Source: Desulfoplanes sp. (GTDB taxonomy: Bacteria > Desulfobacterota > Desulfovibrionia > Desulfovibrionales > Desulfomicrobiaceae). Taken from it: a stretch of 16,161 nucleotides of DNA. A program made the position numbers and the translations under genes. Location of the stretch: positions 1 through 16,161 of the forward strand of contig JAQVZR010000009.1 of NCBI GenBank assembly GCA_028708105.1, given 5' to 3'. Positions within the stretch are counted from its first letter, which is position 1. The number at the start of each line of letters is the position of its first letter. Positions 8,534-15,487 of the stretch are shown in pieces. The notes under the pieces are model-generated. The model had not been told where the DNA came from. It saw only the letters and a program-made list of their open reading frames with translations, and did no database searches.

Positions 8534-11460
8534 CACACAATTTTCCATCGAATCGTAAACATAGGGGTAACTGTAGTCTTCTGCTCCATGCGCTGTTCCA
8601 ATGCCTCGACCAGTTGTTCCCGTTTCTCAGCGATTTCATCCTCAACATCGAAAATTCGTTCTCGCAGTGCCCTTTTTTTGCGTTCAAGTTTGGCTATTTC
8701 TTCCTGGAAACCATGTTGTTCCTTCAACGTAGGGGCTTGGCGGCTTTGACGTTGCAGGTCCCGGATTTGCCGTTTTGTGTCATCAAGCTCTTTTTGGGCA
8801 ACCATTTCCATGTCTTCAGCCCATGCGTCAAGCTGGTCACGGGCTTCATTGAAATACCGGTTATTGGTCTCCAGGTTCCTGGCGATGGTGGCCTTTACAT
8901 GCCTGCCTCCATCTGTGGTCAGTCTTGTATTAACAGCCTCTGGGACTGAGGTTGTGCCAGCAAAACAGCCCGTGCAATGAAATATCTTCTCGCAGGTCTC
9001 CTGGTCCAAATTATTCCCCAAATCATCTATGGCCGAAAACAGAAGATACTCGTCGGCATCAAAGGATTCGATCCGTAGACGTTGGAGTAAAAGCCACCCG
9101 GCTTTGCCTTTCATCTGCTCCACCACGGAAATACGGAGCGGGTGGTTTGATATATCAAAGAGGATTTCTGCAGGAGGGCACGTATATCCTTTGGATTTTT
9201 CAAGAACATATTCTCCAAGAGGATGATTCAATCGATACAGAAATTGACCCGACCGGCTGGGCTGATCTTTGGAAATGAGGCTATAGTATCCGGGCGTCAC
9301 TTTCGGGACAGGGCTGGACTCCAACTGAAAACTGACATCTTGATCATTGAAACGTGCATGATCCTTTAGAACATAGTGGCTGATGCTCCAGAAAAGTCGG
9401 CCGATAATGTCCAATCGTTCTTTGGTCCCGGCCATATTGACCTTCAGGCGGTCATGAACCTCCTCGTCAAAATGCTCCAGAAGAAGTTTGCGGGTATCCC
9501 GCATCCGGGCTTGAATGCTGTCGTCCAATTCGGCTTGCAATCGTTGGAATTCGTCCTGAATGTCTTCTTCACTCCGGCATTCCTGATAGATGGCAAGAAT
9601 TCTTCTCTCAAAATCCACCCCGGACTCGATGGAACCCAGTACATCATCGCTGGCTCCAAATACTCCAGAAAAAAGTCTGAACTTTTGGTCCAACAGTTCG
9701 TGAACACGAAGGTCAGCCTTGTTTTTCTGGTTGAGAAAATTGATCACCACGACATCATGCTTCTGACCGTATCGGTGGCATCGACCTATCCGTTGTTCGA
9801 TCCGCTGGGGATTCCAGGGTAAATCGTAATTAACTACGGCTGAGCAGAATTGAAGATTGATCCCTTCCGCCCCGGCTTCGGTGGCTATGAGAATATCTGC
9901 GTCGGAGGCAAATCGGTCGATGATGGCCGTCCGGATATCTATGGGTCTGGAACCTGATATCTTGCCACTATGCTTGTTGTTGGCGAGCCATTCTTTGTAA
10001 ATTTTCCCGGCTGTTGTGTCACGATTGGTTCCGTTGAAGGTTAGAACCCTGTTCGCGTATCCGTTTCCTTCGAGAAATTCCTTCAGCCAGGACTGGGTTC
10101 GTTTGGATTCCGTAAACACCACGACTTTTCGAGCAGCCCCCATTTCCTCCATTCGTTGGAAGCCGATTTCCAGGGCTTTGAGCAATGTTTTTGTTTTTGT
10201 GTCCACACCCAGGGTTCGGGCACGATAGATGTATTCTTCAAGTTCCTGGATTTCCGCTTCGAGCTTCTCCTGTTCAATGTCAGAATCGATTGTGTCCACA
10301 GGTGTGGCTTGTTCTGTATCCTCACGCAGACAATCTTCCTCGTCTGAAAGAATTTCTTCGAGGATATCGTTATCCAGAATATCGAGTGGGTATCCCTCAT
10401 CTCCACTTGGTGCCGGTGCTGAATCACAACGCATCTTTGTCAGCCGGTCCCGCATGACTTCCAGAGTCCCGGCAAGGGCATGAGGGGATGACGCCAGAAC
10501 TTTTCGAGCCAAAAGGATGAGCAAATGCTTATGACGGGCAGGGAAGGCGTAGGTATCGTCCCGCTTGAGGTAATTGGAAACATCCTCGTAAAGTCGGAAT
10601 TCCTGCTCGGTCGGATTGAAAGGGCGGGTGATGAGTTTGCGTTCCGTATACCTTACGAATTCTGTCACCTGGCTACGCAAGGTCCTCAGGCAGAAAAGGG
10701 ACAATCGATCCTTGAGCGCCGACAGGTCACCGTGTTGGTTGGCGAACTGAGATCTGAAGGCCGGCAGATCCCCAAAGAGACGATCATCAATGAGTGTTGA
10801 CAGGCCATAGAGTTCCAGCAGTGAATTTTGAAGGGGGGTCGCCGTCAGCAAAATCGTTTGGCATCCCTGAGTCGCCCAGCTGATATTCTGGCCGATCCGA
10901 TTGCTGGGGCGATAGGCGTTACGCAGTTTGTGGGCTTCATCAATGATAACCAGGTCCCATGGGATCTGTTTGACTTCTTCGGCCTTGTTGGAGGCGTAAT
11001 GCATGGAACAAATGATGACACGGTTGTCCCTGAATGGGTTGGGATTTCCTGATTTTTGGAGATTCCTGAACGTCTTGGCGTCCAGAACTATACTGGGGAG
11101 ATTAAATTTTTCCGCGAGCTCCTGCTCCCATTGTTTGCGAAGGGATGCAGGGCAGATAACGAGCAAGGATCTTCGGCGCTCGGCCCAGTATTGGCATAGC
11201 ACCAGCCCCGCTTCGATAGTTTTACCCAAACCGACTTCATCAGCCAGGAGAGCACCCTTGGATAGAGGAGATCTGAGCGCAAAAAGAGCGGCCTCTATCT
11301 GGTGAGGATTCAGGTCGACACATGCGTCAAACAGGGCCCGGCCTAGTCGATCAACCCCGCTTCCGCCAGCCCGACACAGTTCATAGGCGTAATATTTGGC
11401 GTGATATTCTGTAATGGCAGGGGTGAGTGTGCCGTTTTGTTTTTTAGGGGGGTGAAGCAA
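8533..11460 (-). CDS. SNF2-family SF2 helicase, first gene of the defence operon
   Basis: 975 residues; a DNA translocase of the bacterial SNF2/RapA-like kind. Motif I is DEVGLGKTIEAG (residues 74-85), motif II DEAH (174-177), motif III LLTATPLQNS (204-213) and motif VI NPQRIEQRIGRCHRYGQ (551-567). An acidic insert at about 355-395 separates the lobes, and residues from about 865 to 960 are a long charged coiled coil that ends the protein. The start is a TTG at 11460: GAGGA lies 7 bases upstream, an in-frame TAA follows a short distance further up, and the next Met is far inside. The site is unusual because the ribosome-binding sequence is one arm of a perfect palindrome. Its place ahead of methyltransferase and Res genes points to DNA tracking or remodelling in a restriction-like system. 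DrmD of DISARM is also a SNF2 helicase, but its partner genes are absent here. Confidence 0.9.
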   Translation of the reverse strand: MLHPPKKQNGTLTPAITEYHAKYYAYELCRAGGSGVDRLGRALFDACVDLNPHQIEAALFALRSPLSKGALLADEVGLGKTIEAGLVLCQYWAERRRSLLVICPASLRKQWEQELAEKFNLPSIVLDAKTFRNLQKSGNPNPFRDNRVIICSMHYASNKAEEVKQIPWDLVIIDEAHKLRNAYRPSNRIGQNISWATQGCQTILLTATPLQNSLLELYGLSTLIDDRLFGDLPAFRSQFANQHGDLSALKDRLSLFCLRTLRSQVTEFVRYTERKLITRPFNPTEQEFRLYEDVSNYLKRDDTYAFPARHKHLLILLARKVLASSPHALAGTLEVMRDRLTKMRCDSAPAPSGDEGYPLDILDNDILEEILSDEEDCLREDTEQATPVDTIDSDIEQEKLEAEIQELEEYIYRARTLGVDTKTKTLLKALEIGFQRMEEMGAARKVVVFTESKRTQSWLKEFLEGNGYANRVLTFNGTNRDTTAGKIYKEWLANNKHSGKISGSRPIDIRTAIIDRFASDADILIATEAGAEGINLQFCSAVVNYDLPWNPQRIEQRIGRCHRYGQKHDVVVINFLNQKNKADLRVHELLDQKFRLFSGVFGASDDVLGSIESGVDFERRILAIYQECRSEEDIQDEFQRLQAELDDSIQARMRDTRKLLLEHFDEEVHDRLKVNMAGTKERLDIIGRLFWSISHYVLKDHARFNDQDVSFQLESSPVPKVTPGYYSLISKDQPSRSGQFLYRLNHPLGEYVLEKSKGYTCPPAEILFDISNHPLRISVVEQMKGKAGWLLLQRLRIESFDADEYLLFSAIDDLGNNLDQETCEKIFHCTGCFAGTTSVPEAVNTRLTTDGGRHVKATIARNLETNNRYFNEARDQLDAWAEDMEMVAQKELDDTKRQIRDLQRQSRQAPTLKEQHGFQEEIAKLERKKRALRERIFDVEDEIAEKREQLVEALEQRMEQKTTVTPMFTIRWKIV

Positions 11461-11473
11461 TGAGGATTCCTCA
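11461..11473. promoter_or_regulatory. Perfect palindrome TGAGGATTCCTCA over the helicase ribosome-binding site
   Basis: TGAGGA and TCCTCA flank a single T and abut the TTG start codon at 11460. On the minus strand the first arm carries the GAGGA used as ribosome-binding site. It could be an operator or a small mRNA fold that limits translation of the first operon gene. No function can be proved from sequence. Confidence 0.45.
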
Positions 11474-11800
11474 TGGATTTATGAATTTTATACCCTGATA
11501 CTCAAACAAAAATTGTCCACTTCTTAGCCTCAAAAAAATCGACCGACAAGGCCTATTTATTTGATAGACACGGCAAATACGTTTCTGCTTAAAATTTTAG
11601 GTCTCATCTTGTTTTTCAGTATAATTTTGAACTTTTTCAAATAATTATGATAATTTTCTTTCATTCCTAGGTTTTCAGTTAGGGATGATTGAATTTTAGC
11701 GAAATTAATCTTCGAATTGTTGAATAAATTGAATCATTATTCTGACACACAGAGTGGACGCAGGGTGTATCTCATTGATTTTAGCTTTTTATTAAACTGA
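11474..11800. other. AT-rich leader of the defence operon, no gene seen
   Basis: About 330 bases without a credible reading frame on either strand. On the minus strand TATAAA (11492-11487) is a possible -10 element, but no well-spaced -35 element goes with it. Two small symmetric sites are present: TTTGAA-4-TTCAAA at 11626-11641 and AATTATgATAATT at 11643-11655. They lie almost side by side and could be operator half-sites, though AT-rich DNA yields such symmetry by chance. Confidence 0.4.
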
Positions 11801-11835
11801 AAATGCCCGACATCTTTAGGGGATACCGGGCATTT
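11801..11835. terminator. Inverted repeat AAATGCCCG / CGGGCATTT
   Basis: A perfect 9-bp stem (11801-11809 and 11827-11835) with a 17-base loop. On the minus strand the second arm ends in four T residues, then CAGTTT. It may be a weak terminator that shields the defence operon from transcription out of the tRNA side. Confidence 0.45.
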
Positions 11836-11910
11836 GTATGATTAGGTTGAAGGATGCTCAAAAGACTTTTAAAAAAATAGCAAAATTTTGGCATAATGTT
11901 GGAAATCGCT

Positions 11911-11951
11911 TAGATTAGGGGACCAAACAACTCCGGCAGGGCCCTAATCTA
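11911..11951. repeat. Inverted repeat TAGATTAGGG / CCCTAATCTA
   Basis: A perfect 10-bp stem (11911-11920 and 11942-11951) with a 21-base loop. No T-run follows on either strand, so it is less like a terminator than the hairpin beside it. It could be part of a structured RNA or a binding site. Confidence 0.5.
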
Positions 11952-11952
11952 T

Positions 11953-12010
11953 AAAAAAACCTACCGCCCCTGATTTTTCATAGTACGCACTTTGCATGCG
12001 GGGCAGTAGG
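11953..12010 (-). terminator. Probable rho-independent terminator with long loop
   Basis: On the minus strand CCTACTGCCCC pairs with GGGGCGGTAGG (one mismatch in 11), followed at once by TTTTTTT. The loop is 29 bases and may fold further. It would end transcription of a small unit or run-on from the tRNA region, and it insulates the defence operon. Confidence 0.6.
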
Positions 12011-12064
12011 TATTGTCCGTGTGTGAACGACGAGAATGAAAAATGCCAGCCTAAGGTTTTGCTG

Positions 12065-12160
12065 TCAATATGTACCAGCAAGGGAGCCTGTACTGGAACC
12101 GGCCGTTGTTGGAGCGGGGATGCTTCCCAGCAAGTTGATTCCTAAAGGCAGACTTTGCAT
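12065..12160 (-). CDS. Candidate 31-residue peptide, unrecognised
   Basis: The ATG at 12160 opens a 31-codon frame ending in TGA. The peptide begins MQSLPLGINLLGS and ends in a Ser/Thr/Gly/Ala-rich tail. It lies between a promoter-like pair (TTGCAA 12235-12230, TATCAA 12212-12207, 17-base spacing) and the terminator at 12010-11953. The ribosome-binding site is poor (AGAGA only), so the transcript may instead be a small RNA. The same frame is open upstream for roughly 60 further codons without an ATG, so it could also be the remains of a longer gene. No family recognised. Confidence 0.3.
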   Translation of the reverse strand: MQSLPLGINLLGSIPAPTTAGSSTGSLAGTY

Positions 12161-12206
12161 GGCAGTTCTCTGAGACGTGTTGGCTTTGGCGAAAGTATAT
12201 CTAAAA

Positions 12207-12235
12207 TTGATACGTGATGGATGTGCGTTTTGCAA
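12207..12235 (-). promoter_or_regulatory. Promoter-like pair ahead of the small unit
   Basis: On the minus strand, -35-like TTGCAA at 12235-12230 and -10-like TATCAA at 12212-12207 are separated by 17 bases. The match to the sigma-70 consensus is moderate, and there is no other support. Confidence 0.35.
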
Positions 12236-12316
12236 GAAATGGCGGTGCTTGGAGCGGGAGGGGGCTGTGGCGAAAACAATGAATGAAGGGGCGGGGTCCT
12301 CTGAGTTGATGAGGGC

Positions 12317-12353
12317 AAAAAAATAAGGCCTTAAGCGATGTGCTTAAGGCCTT
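12317..12353 (-). terminator. Strong rho-independent terminator after tRNA-Phe
   Basis: A perfect 12-bp stem, AAGGCCTTAAGC with GCTTAAGGCCTT, and a 5-base loop, followed on the minus strand by a T-rich run (12323-12317). It starts 21 bases past the tRNA 3' end and is the obvious tRNA terminator. The other strand also has a T-rich tail, so it may work in both directions. Confidence 0.85.
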
Positions 12354-12373
12354 TATTTTATGAAGTCATTAAC

Positions 12374-12449
12374 TGGTGCCGAGGGACAGAATTGAACTGC
12401 CGACACGGGGATTTTCAGTCCCCTGCTCTACCGACTGAGCTACCTCGGC
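12374..12449 (-). tRNA. tRNA-Phe (GAA)
   Basis: A 76-base tRNA with acceptor stem GCCGAGG/CCTCGGC, D arm GCTC-AGTCGGTA-GAGC, anticodon arm GGGGA-CTGAAAA-TCCCC with anticodon GAA (12416-12414), variable GTGTC, T arm GGCAG-TTCAATT-CTGTC, discriminator A and encoded CCA. All stems pair apart from one mismatch or wobble in the T arm. The 3' end points to the defence region, so this is a possible historic integration site. A promoter-like pair lies just upstream and a strong terminator just downstream, so it is transcribed alone. Confidence 0.97.
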
Positions 12450-12471
12450 ACCGGAAACGACAGGAACGGTT

Positions 12472-12498
12472 TCTATAGAAGCCGGTATGTCTTGGCAA
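12472..12498 (-). promoter_or_regulatory. Likely tRNA-Phe promoter
   Basis: On the minus strand TTGCCA (12498-12493) and TATAGA (12477-12472) are separated by 15 bases, slightly short, and end 22 bases before the mature tRNA. Position and sequence fit a sigma-70 promoter. Confidence 0.5.
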
Positions 12499-12545
12499 GC
12501 TTTTTTTTTGGATTCTGCATTTTTTTTTATTTTTGTCCTGAAACC

Positions 12546-12722
12546 TTATTCGTTATGACTCAGAATTTTGCTGGTCCAGAGGTAGATTCCGGCTGCTGCG
12601 GCGATGAATAGTAGGCTCATAAACCAGGAGCTGTCGCTAAACAGCAGGTTGTAGAGGCCCAGAATGGCCATGATTCCGCATCCGGTGGCAAGAACGTATT
12701 TGATGACTTTGTTTTCATTCAT
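12546..12722 (-). CDS. Small two-helix membrane protein, unrecognised
   Basis: 58 residues. The ATG at 12722 overlaps the TGA of the upstream gene in ATGAATGA and is preceded by AAGGAGC, a good ribosome-binding site. After a short charged start (MNENKVIKY) there are two hydrophobic segments, about residues 9-28 and 33-49, and a short hydrophilic tail. That is a hairpin in the inner membrane. Overlap with the preceding small membrane-protein gene and the location behind the slipin and nfeD genes suggest it belongs to the same membrane-associated operon. No family recognised; the gene is well supported by its coupling. Confidence 0.75.
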   Translation of the reverse strand: MNENKVIKYVLATGCGIMAILGLYNLLFSDSSWFMSLLFIAAAAGIYLWTSKILSHNE

Positions 12723-12990
12723 GGGTGTGCTGCTCCTTTTCTTTTTCCGGTGATGTCAGTGCCGTCTCGATTTTCAGGAGTCGTGCATCTGTCATTTCCA
12801 GAAGATGCTTTGAGTACATCATGGTGTTGTGGGAGTTCTGTGCAATTTGTTTTGTATATCTCCAGATAAAAAACGGCGCAATAACCAGGCATAGCAGGGT
12901 GAGCATGCCCATGGCTCCGATGAGGAGCCAGAACAGGGCGAACCAGCTCTATGTGCCGCCTGGAAACAACAATGTCTGGAAGAGTTCCAT
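12715..12990 (-). pseudogene. Small membrane-protein gene interrupted by an in-frame amber codon
   Basis: A frame beginning with ATG at 12990, with GGAG 5 bases upstream, runs MELFQTLLFPGGT, meets TAG at codon 14 (12951-12949), and continues as SWFALFWLLIGAMGM into a frame that stays open to 12715. Without the TAG it would encode about 91 residues: a short amphipathic start, a hydrophobic span at about 16-42, and a basic then helical tail. TAG in place of TAC or TAT (Tyr) needs one base change. The part after the stop could still be made from the internal ATG at 12912 (65 residues), but no good ribosome-binding site is seen there. Alternatives are recent nonsense mutation, sequencing error or amber readthrough. 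It lies 109 bases after the slipin gene and overlaps the 58-residue gene. Confidence 0.65.
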
Positions 12991-13099
12991 GAGTGCTCCG
13001 GGTTGGTAGGTGGATCAGTAAAAATTTGTACCCGTGAGCATGCCAAGAATCAATAGTCAGAAGTGGTTTGTCAGGGGACAAGATAGGTCCAGAGAGCTC

Positions 13100-13879
13100 T
13101 TATTCTTCTGCTTTTTGTACGGGCCGTTCCTCCTTGGGGCTGAGTATTCCGGTGGCTAGTTTCATGAGATCAAAAGGAATGGGCAGGATGGTTGTGGCAT
13201 GACTTTCGGCGGCCATTTCGCGCATGGTCTGCAGATATCTGAGTTGCAGGGCCTGGGGATTGGCGCTGATGATTTCTGCGGCCTTGGCCAGCTTGTCTGC
13301 GGCCTGGAATTCACCCTCGGCATTGATGACCTTGGCCCGTCGTTCGCGTTCTGCCTCGGCCTGTTTGGCCATGGCCCGCTGCATTTCCTGGGGCAGGTCG
13401 ATGTATTTGAGTTCCACCGAGGTGACCTTGATCCCCCAGGCATCGGTCTGTTCGTCCAGAATGGTCTGGATTTTTGTATTGATCTTATCCCGGTGGGCAA
13501 GGATTTCATCCAGTTCAGCCGCACCGCAGACACTGCGCAGGGTGGTCTGGGCCAGCTGGGACGTGGCGAAATGGAAATCTTCAACTTCAAGAATGGCTTT
13601 TTGGGGGTCCACGACCCGGTAGTACACCACCGCGTTGACCTTGATACTCACATTATCCAGGGTGATGACGTCCTGGTTGGGTACATCCAGGGTGATGATC
13701 CTCAGGCTCATGCGCATCATGCGGTCCACAACGGGAATCAGAATAATCAGCCCCGGGCCTTTGGTGTCAATCACCCGGCCCAGACGGAAAATGACACCGC
13801 GTTCGTATTCATTGAGTACCTTGAGGGCGGCAAAAAGAAACAGGATGATAATGACGATAATCGGGGCGATGGTCAGCAT
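13100..13879 (-). CDS. Slipin, SPFH/band 7 membrane protein
   Basis: 259 residues, a bacterial stomatin-like slipin. An N-terminal hydrophobic anchor (about residues 4-18) is followed by the SPFH signature [15 protein letters not shown] (21-35) and [12 protein letters not shown] (41-52), then the band 7 core, and a charged helical segment from about 165 to 200 with [17 protein letters not shown]. Such proteins form oligomeric rings or scaffolds in the membrane. In many bacteria and archaea a slipin gene is paired with an nfeD gene whose protease cleaves the slipin C terminus. That pairing is present here, 70 bases downstream of nfeD, so the two should act together in membrane quality control. 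Start ATG at 13879 follows GGAG at about 10 bases. Confidence 0.93.
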   Translation of the reverse strand: MLTIAPIIVIIILFLFAALKVLNEYERGVIFRLGRVIDTKGPGLIILIPVVDRMMRMSLRIITLDVPNQDVITLDNVSIKVNAVVYYRVVDPQKAILEVEDFHFATSQLAQTTLRSVCGAAELDEILAHRDKINTKIQTILDEQTDAWGIKVTSVELKYIDLPQEMQRAMAKQAEAERERRAKVINAEGEFQAADKLAKAAEIISANPQALQLRYLQTMREMAAESHATTILPIPFDLMKLATGILSPKEERPVQKAEE

Positions 13880-13949
13880 GGTGGTTTTCTCCAGTGGGCT
13901 GGTTTGTAATCCAGCTGTTATTTTGATCTGTTACAAGGTAGACGAGGGG

Positions 13950-15290
13950 TTATATGATACGTTTTTTTGTATTGGCAGCTTGTTCTTCAATATCCAGGAT
14001 CAGTCCGTCGGCCCTGGCCACCCGGATTTTGTCGCCGGGATGAAAATTCACCGTGTCTTGCGTGCGTGCGTTCCATCGTTCCCCACGGACTTTTATTGTT
14101 CCGCGTTGTTTCTGCCAGGACAGGATTTCTCCGGTCTGATTGATCAGGGCTTCAAGTCCCATGGCCCTGGGCCGTGTCTGAGCCTTGGCCACCAGGAAGA
14201 GAACAGCCAGAAACAGGACGCAGACGCCCGCTGCTGTCCCCAGAATGATGCGCAGAGGCAGAGCGGTGAAACCATATTCGAAATCAAAGAGAATCAGGGA
14301 ACCGCATACCAGGGAGGCGATGCCTGCAACCGTGAGTAAACCGTAGCTGACCACCTTGAGTTCGATTACAAGGAGAATCAGTCCCAGAAGGATGAGCAGG
14401 ATGCCTGCCGGTGTGGTGGGCAGAATAGACAGGGCGTACATGCCAAGGAGCAGACAGAGGGCGCCAAAAACGCCGGGAAAGATGGCTCCGGGGTTGGAGA
14501 GCTCGAAAAAAAGCCCGGCAATGCCTCCCAGAAAAAGAAAATAGGCGATGGAAGGATTCAGCAGCCAGGCCAACAGTTTATATTTGAAATCCGGCTCGTA
14601 CGGGGTGATCTGGACCTGTGCACTGGAAAAGTGGTGGATTTTTCCCTGAACCATAAGACCACGGATGCCGATCTGGTCCAGAAAATCTTCTTTGGAAGGG
14701 GACAAAAATTCCACGACCAGTTTCTGAACGGCATCTTCAGCCGTGATGCTGGCACTTTCCGTGACCGCCTTTTTATACCATTCCAGATTTCGATCCCGGG
14801 CTATCACCACTCCCCGCAGCAGGCTGAGAATATCATTCTGGATTTTTTTGGCCATGGTTTCGGAGATATCTTTGCCGGACATGCCGACGGGACTTGCCGC
14901 GCCGATGCTGGTTTGCGGGGCCATGGCGGCAAAGGTGGAGGCTGCAACCAGAAAAACACCGGCCGAAGCTGCCCGGGCCCCGGCTGGACCGACCCAGATG
15001 GCAATGGGCAGGGGAGTGTTGAGCATGGTCGTGACCATGGTCCGCATGGAGCTTCCAAGGCCGCCGGGGGTGTCCAGACGAATGAGCAGCAGCTGGGCCC
15101 CTGTTTCGGTCCCCTGGCGCAGACATTTGGTGAGCAGTTCTTCCTGGGCGGGACTGATGGAAGCTTCAATTTCGAGATACAGACAGGCAATGTTCGCATC
15201 TGTTTCGGCTGCAGTGCCGGTACAGGGACTGACAAGGAATGGTAGATATACCATCGTGATCATCACCAGAATACAACGGACCTGTCTCAT
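13950..15290 (-). CDS. NfeD-family membrane serine protease (long form)
   Basis: 446 residues. A signal peptide (about 1-28) is followed by a ClpP-like protease domain: DTPGG at 73-77, nucleophile S109 in ARAASAG, and a probable partner Lys at 148 or 149 in MAKKIQND. The family uses a Ser-Lys dyad. Then come several transmembrane helices between about 240 and 368, and a C-terminal OB-fold NfeD domain (from about 375) for partner binding. The start ATG at 15290 has AAGGGAGG just upstream. By homology with the archaeal PH1510 type, the protease should cut the partner slipin encoded next in the operon. Length and domain order are normal for long NfeD (1b-type) proteins, and no defect is visible. 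Confidence 0.93.
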   Translation of the reverse strand: MRQVRCILVMITMVYLPFLVSPCTGTAAETDANIACLYLEIEASISPAQEELLTKCLRQGTETGAQLLLIRLDTPGGLGSSMRTMVTTMLNTPLPIAIWVGPAGARAASAGVFLVAASTFAAMAPQTSIGAASPVGMSGKDISETMAKKIQNDILSLLRGVVIARDRNLEWYKKAVTESASITAEDAVQKLVVEFLSPSKEDFLDQIGIRGLMVQGKIHHFSSAQVQITPYEPDFKYKLLAWLLNPSIAYFLFLGGIAGLFFELSNPGAIFPGVFGALCLLLGMYALSILPTTPAGILLILLGLILLVIELKVVSYGLLTVAGIASLVCGSLILFDFEYGFTALPLRIILGTAAGVCVLFLAVLFLVAKAQTRPRAMGLEALINQTGEILSWQKQRGTIKVRGERWNARTQDTVNFHPGDKIRVARADGLILDIEEQAANTKKRII

Positions 15291-15331
15291 GCCGTGCCTC
15301 CCTTATGTTTTGTGGTGATGTTCCATGGAAA

Positions 15332-15354
15332 CCGTCACCGCAGTGGGGTGACGG
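15332..15354. repeat. Inverted repeat upstream of nfeD
   Basis: CCGTCACC and GGTGACGG form an 8-bp stem with a 7-base loop, 42 bases before the nfeD start. It is followed on the minus strand by TTTCC only. It could be an operator or a weak terminator of the preceding gene. Confidence 0.4.
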
Positions 15355-15440
15355 GAAGGATGATCGCTGACATAGGAATGGTTATTTACGTACCCTGTGT
15401 ACAAAAGAAGGGCAAGGGATAAGGAAAAACAGGCCACTGA

Positions 15441-15456
15441 CCCCATGGGCATGGGG
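15441..15456. terminator. Possible hairpin after the right-edge gene
   Basis: CCCCATG and CATGGGG around two bases lie 31 bases past the stop of the gene to the right. On the minus strand TTTTT follows about 12 bases later, so it is a poor match to a rho-independent terminator. Confidence 0.25.
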
Positions 15457-15487
15457 GAGGGAAGAGTGAAGGGGAAAAGCCTCGGGG

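Noticed and set aside
10390..10420. Second copy of the tRNA-Phe 3' end as an attachment site
   Set aside because: Only a short GGTGCCGG-like match inside the SNF2 gene, far below the length expected for an att repeat.
650..11460. Assignment as DISARM class 1
   Set aside because: SNF2 helicase and adenine methyltransferase fit loosely, but no drmA, drmB (DUF1998) or drmC (PLD) gene is present, and the methyltransferase and Res pattern fits type III better.
11887..11903. Sigma-54-like promoter (TGGCA ... TTGGA)
   Set aside because: The spacing between the GG and the second element is off by one and GC is not present at -12, so the match fails.
12064..12140. Plus-strand 22-codon frame beginning ATGTACCAGCAAGGG
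   Set aside because: Too short, no ribosome-binding site, and it runs against the small minus-strand unit.
13199..13909. Plus-strand open frame of about 236 codons
   Set aside because: It is antisense to the slipin gene, which has full family signatures.
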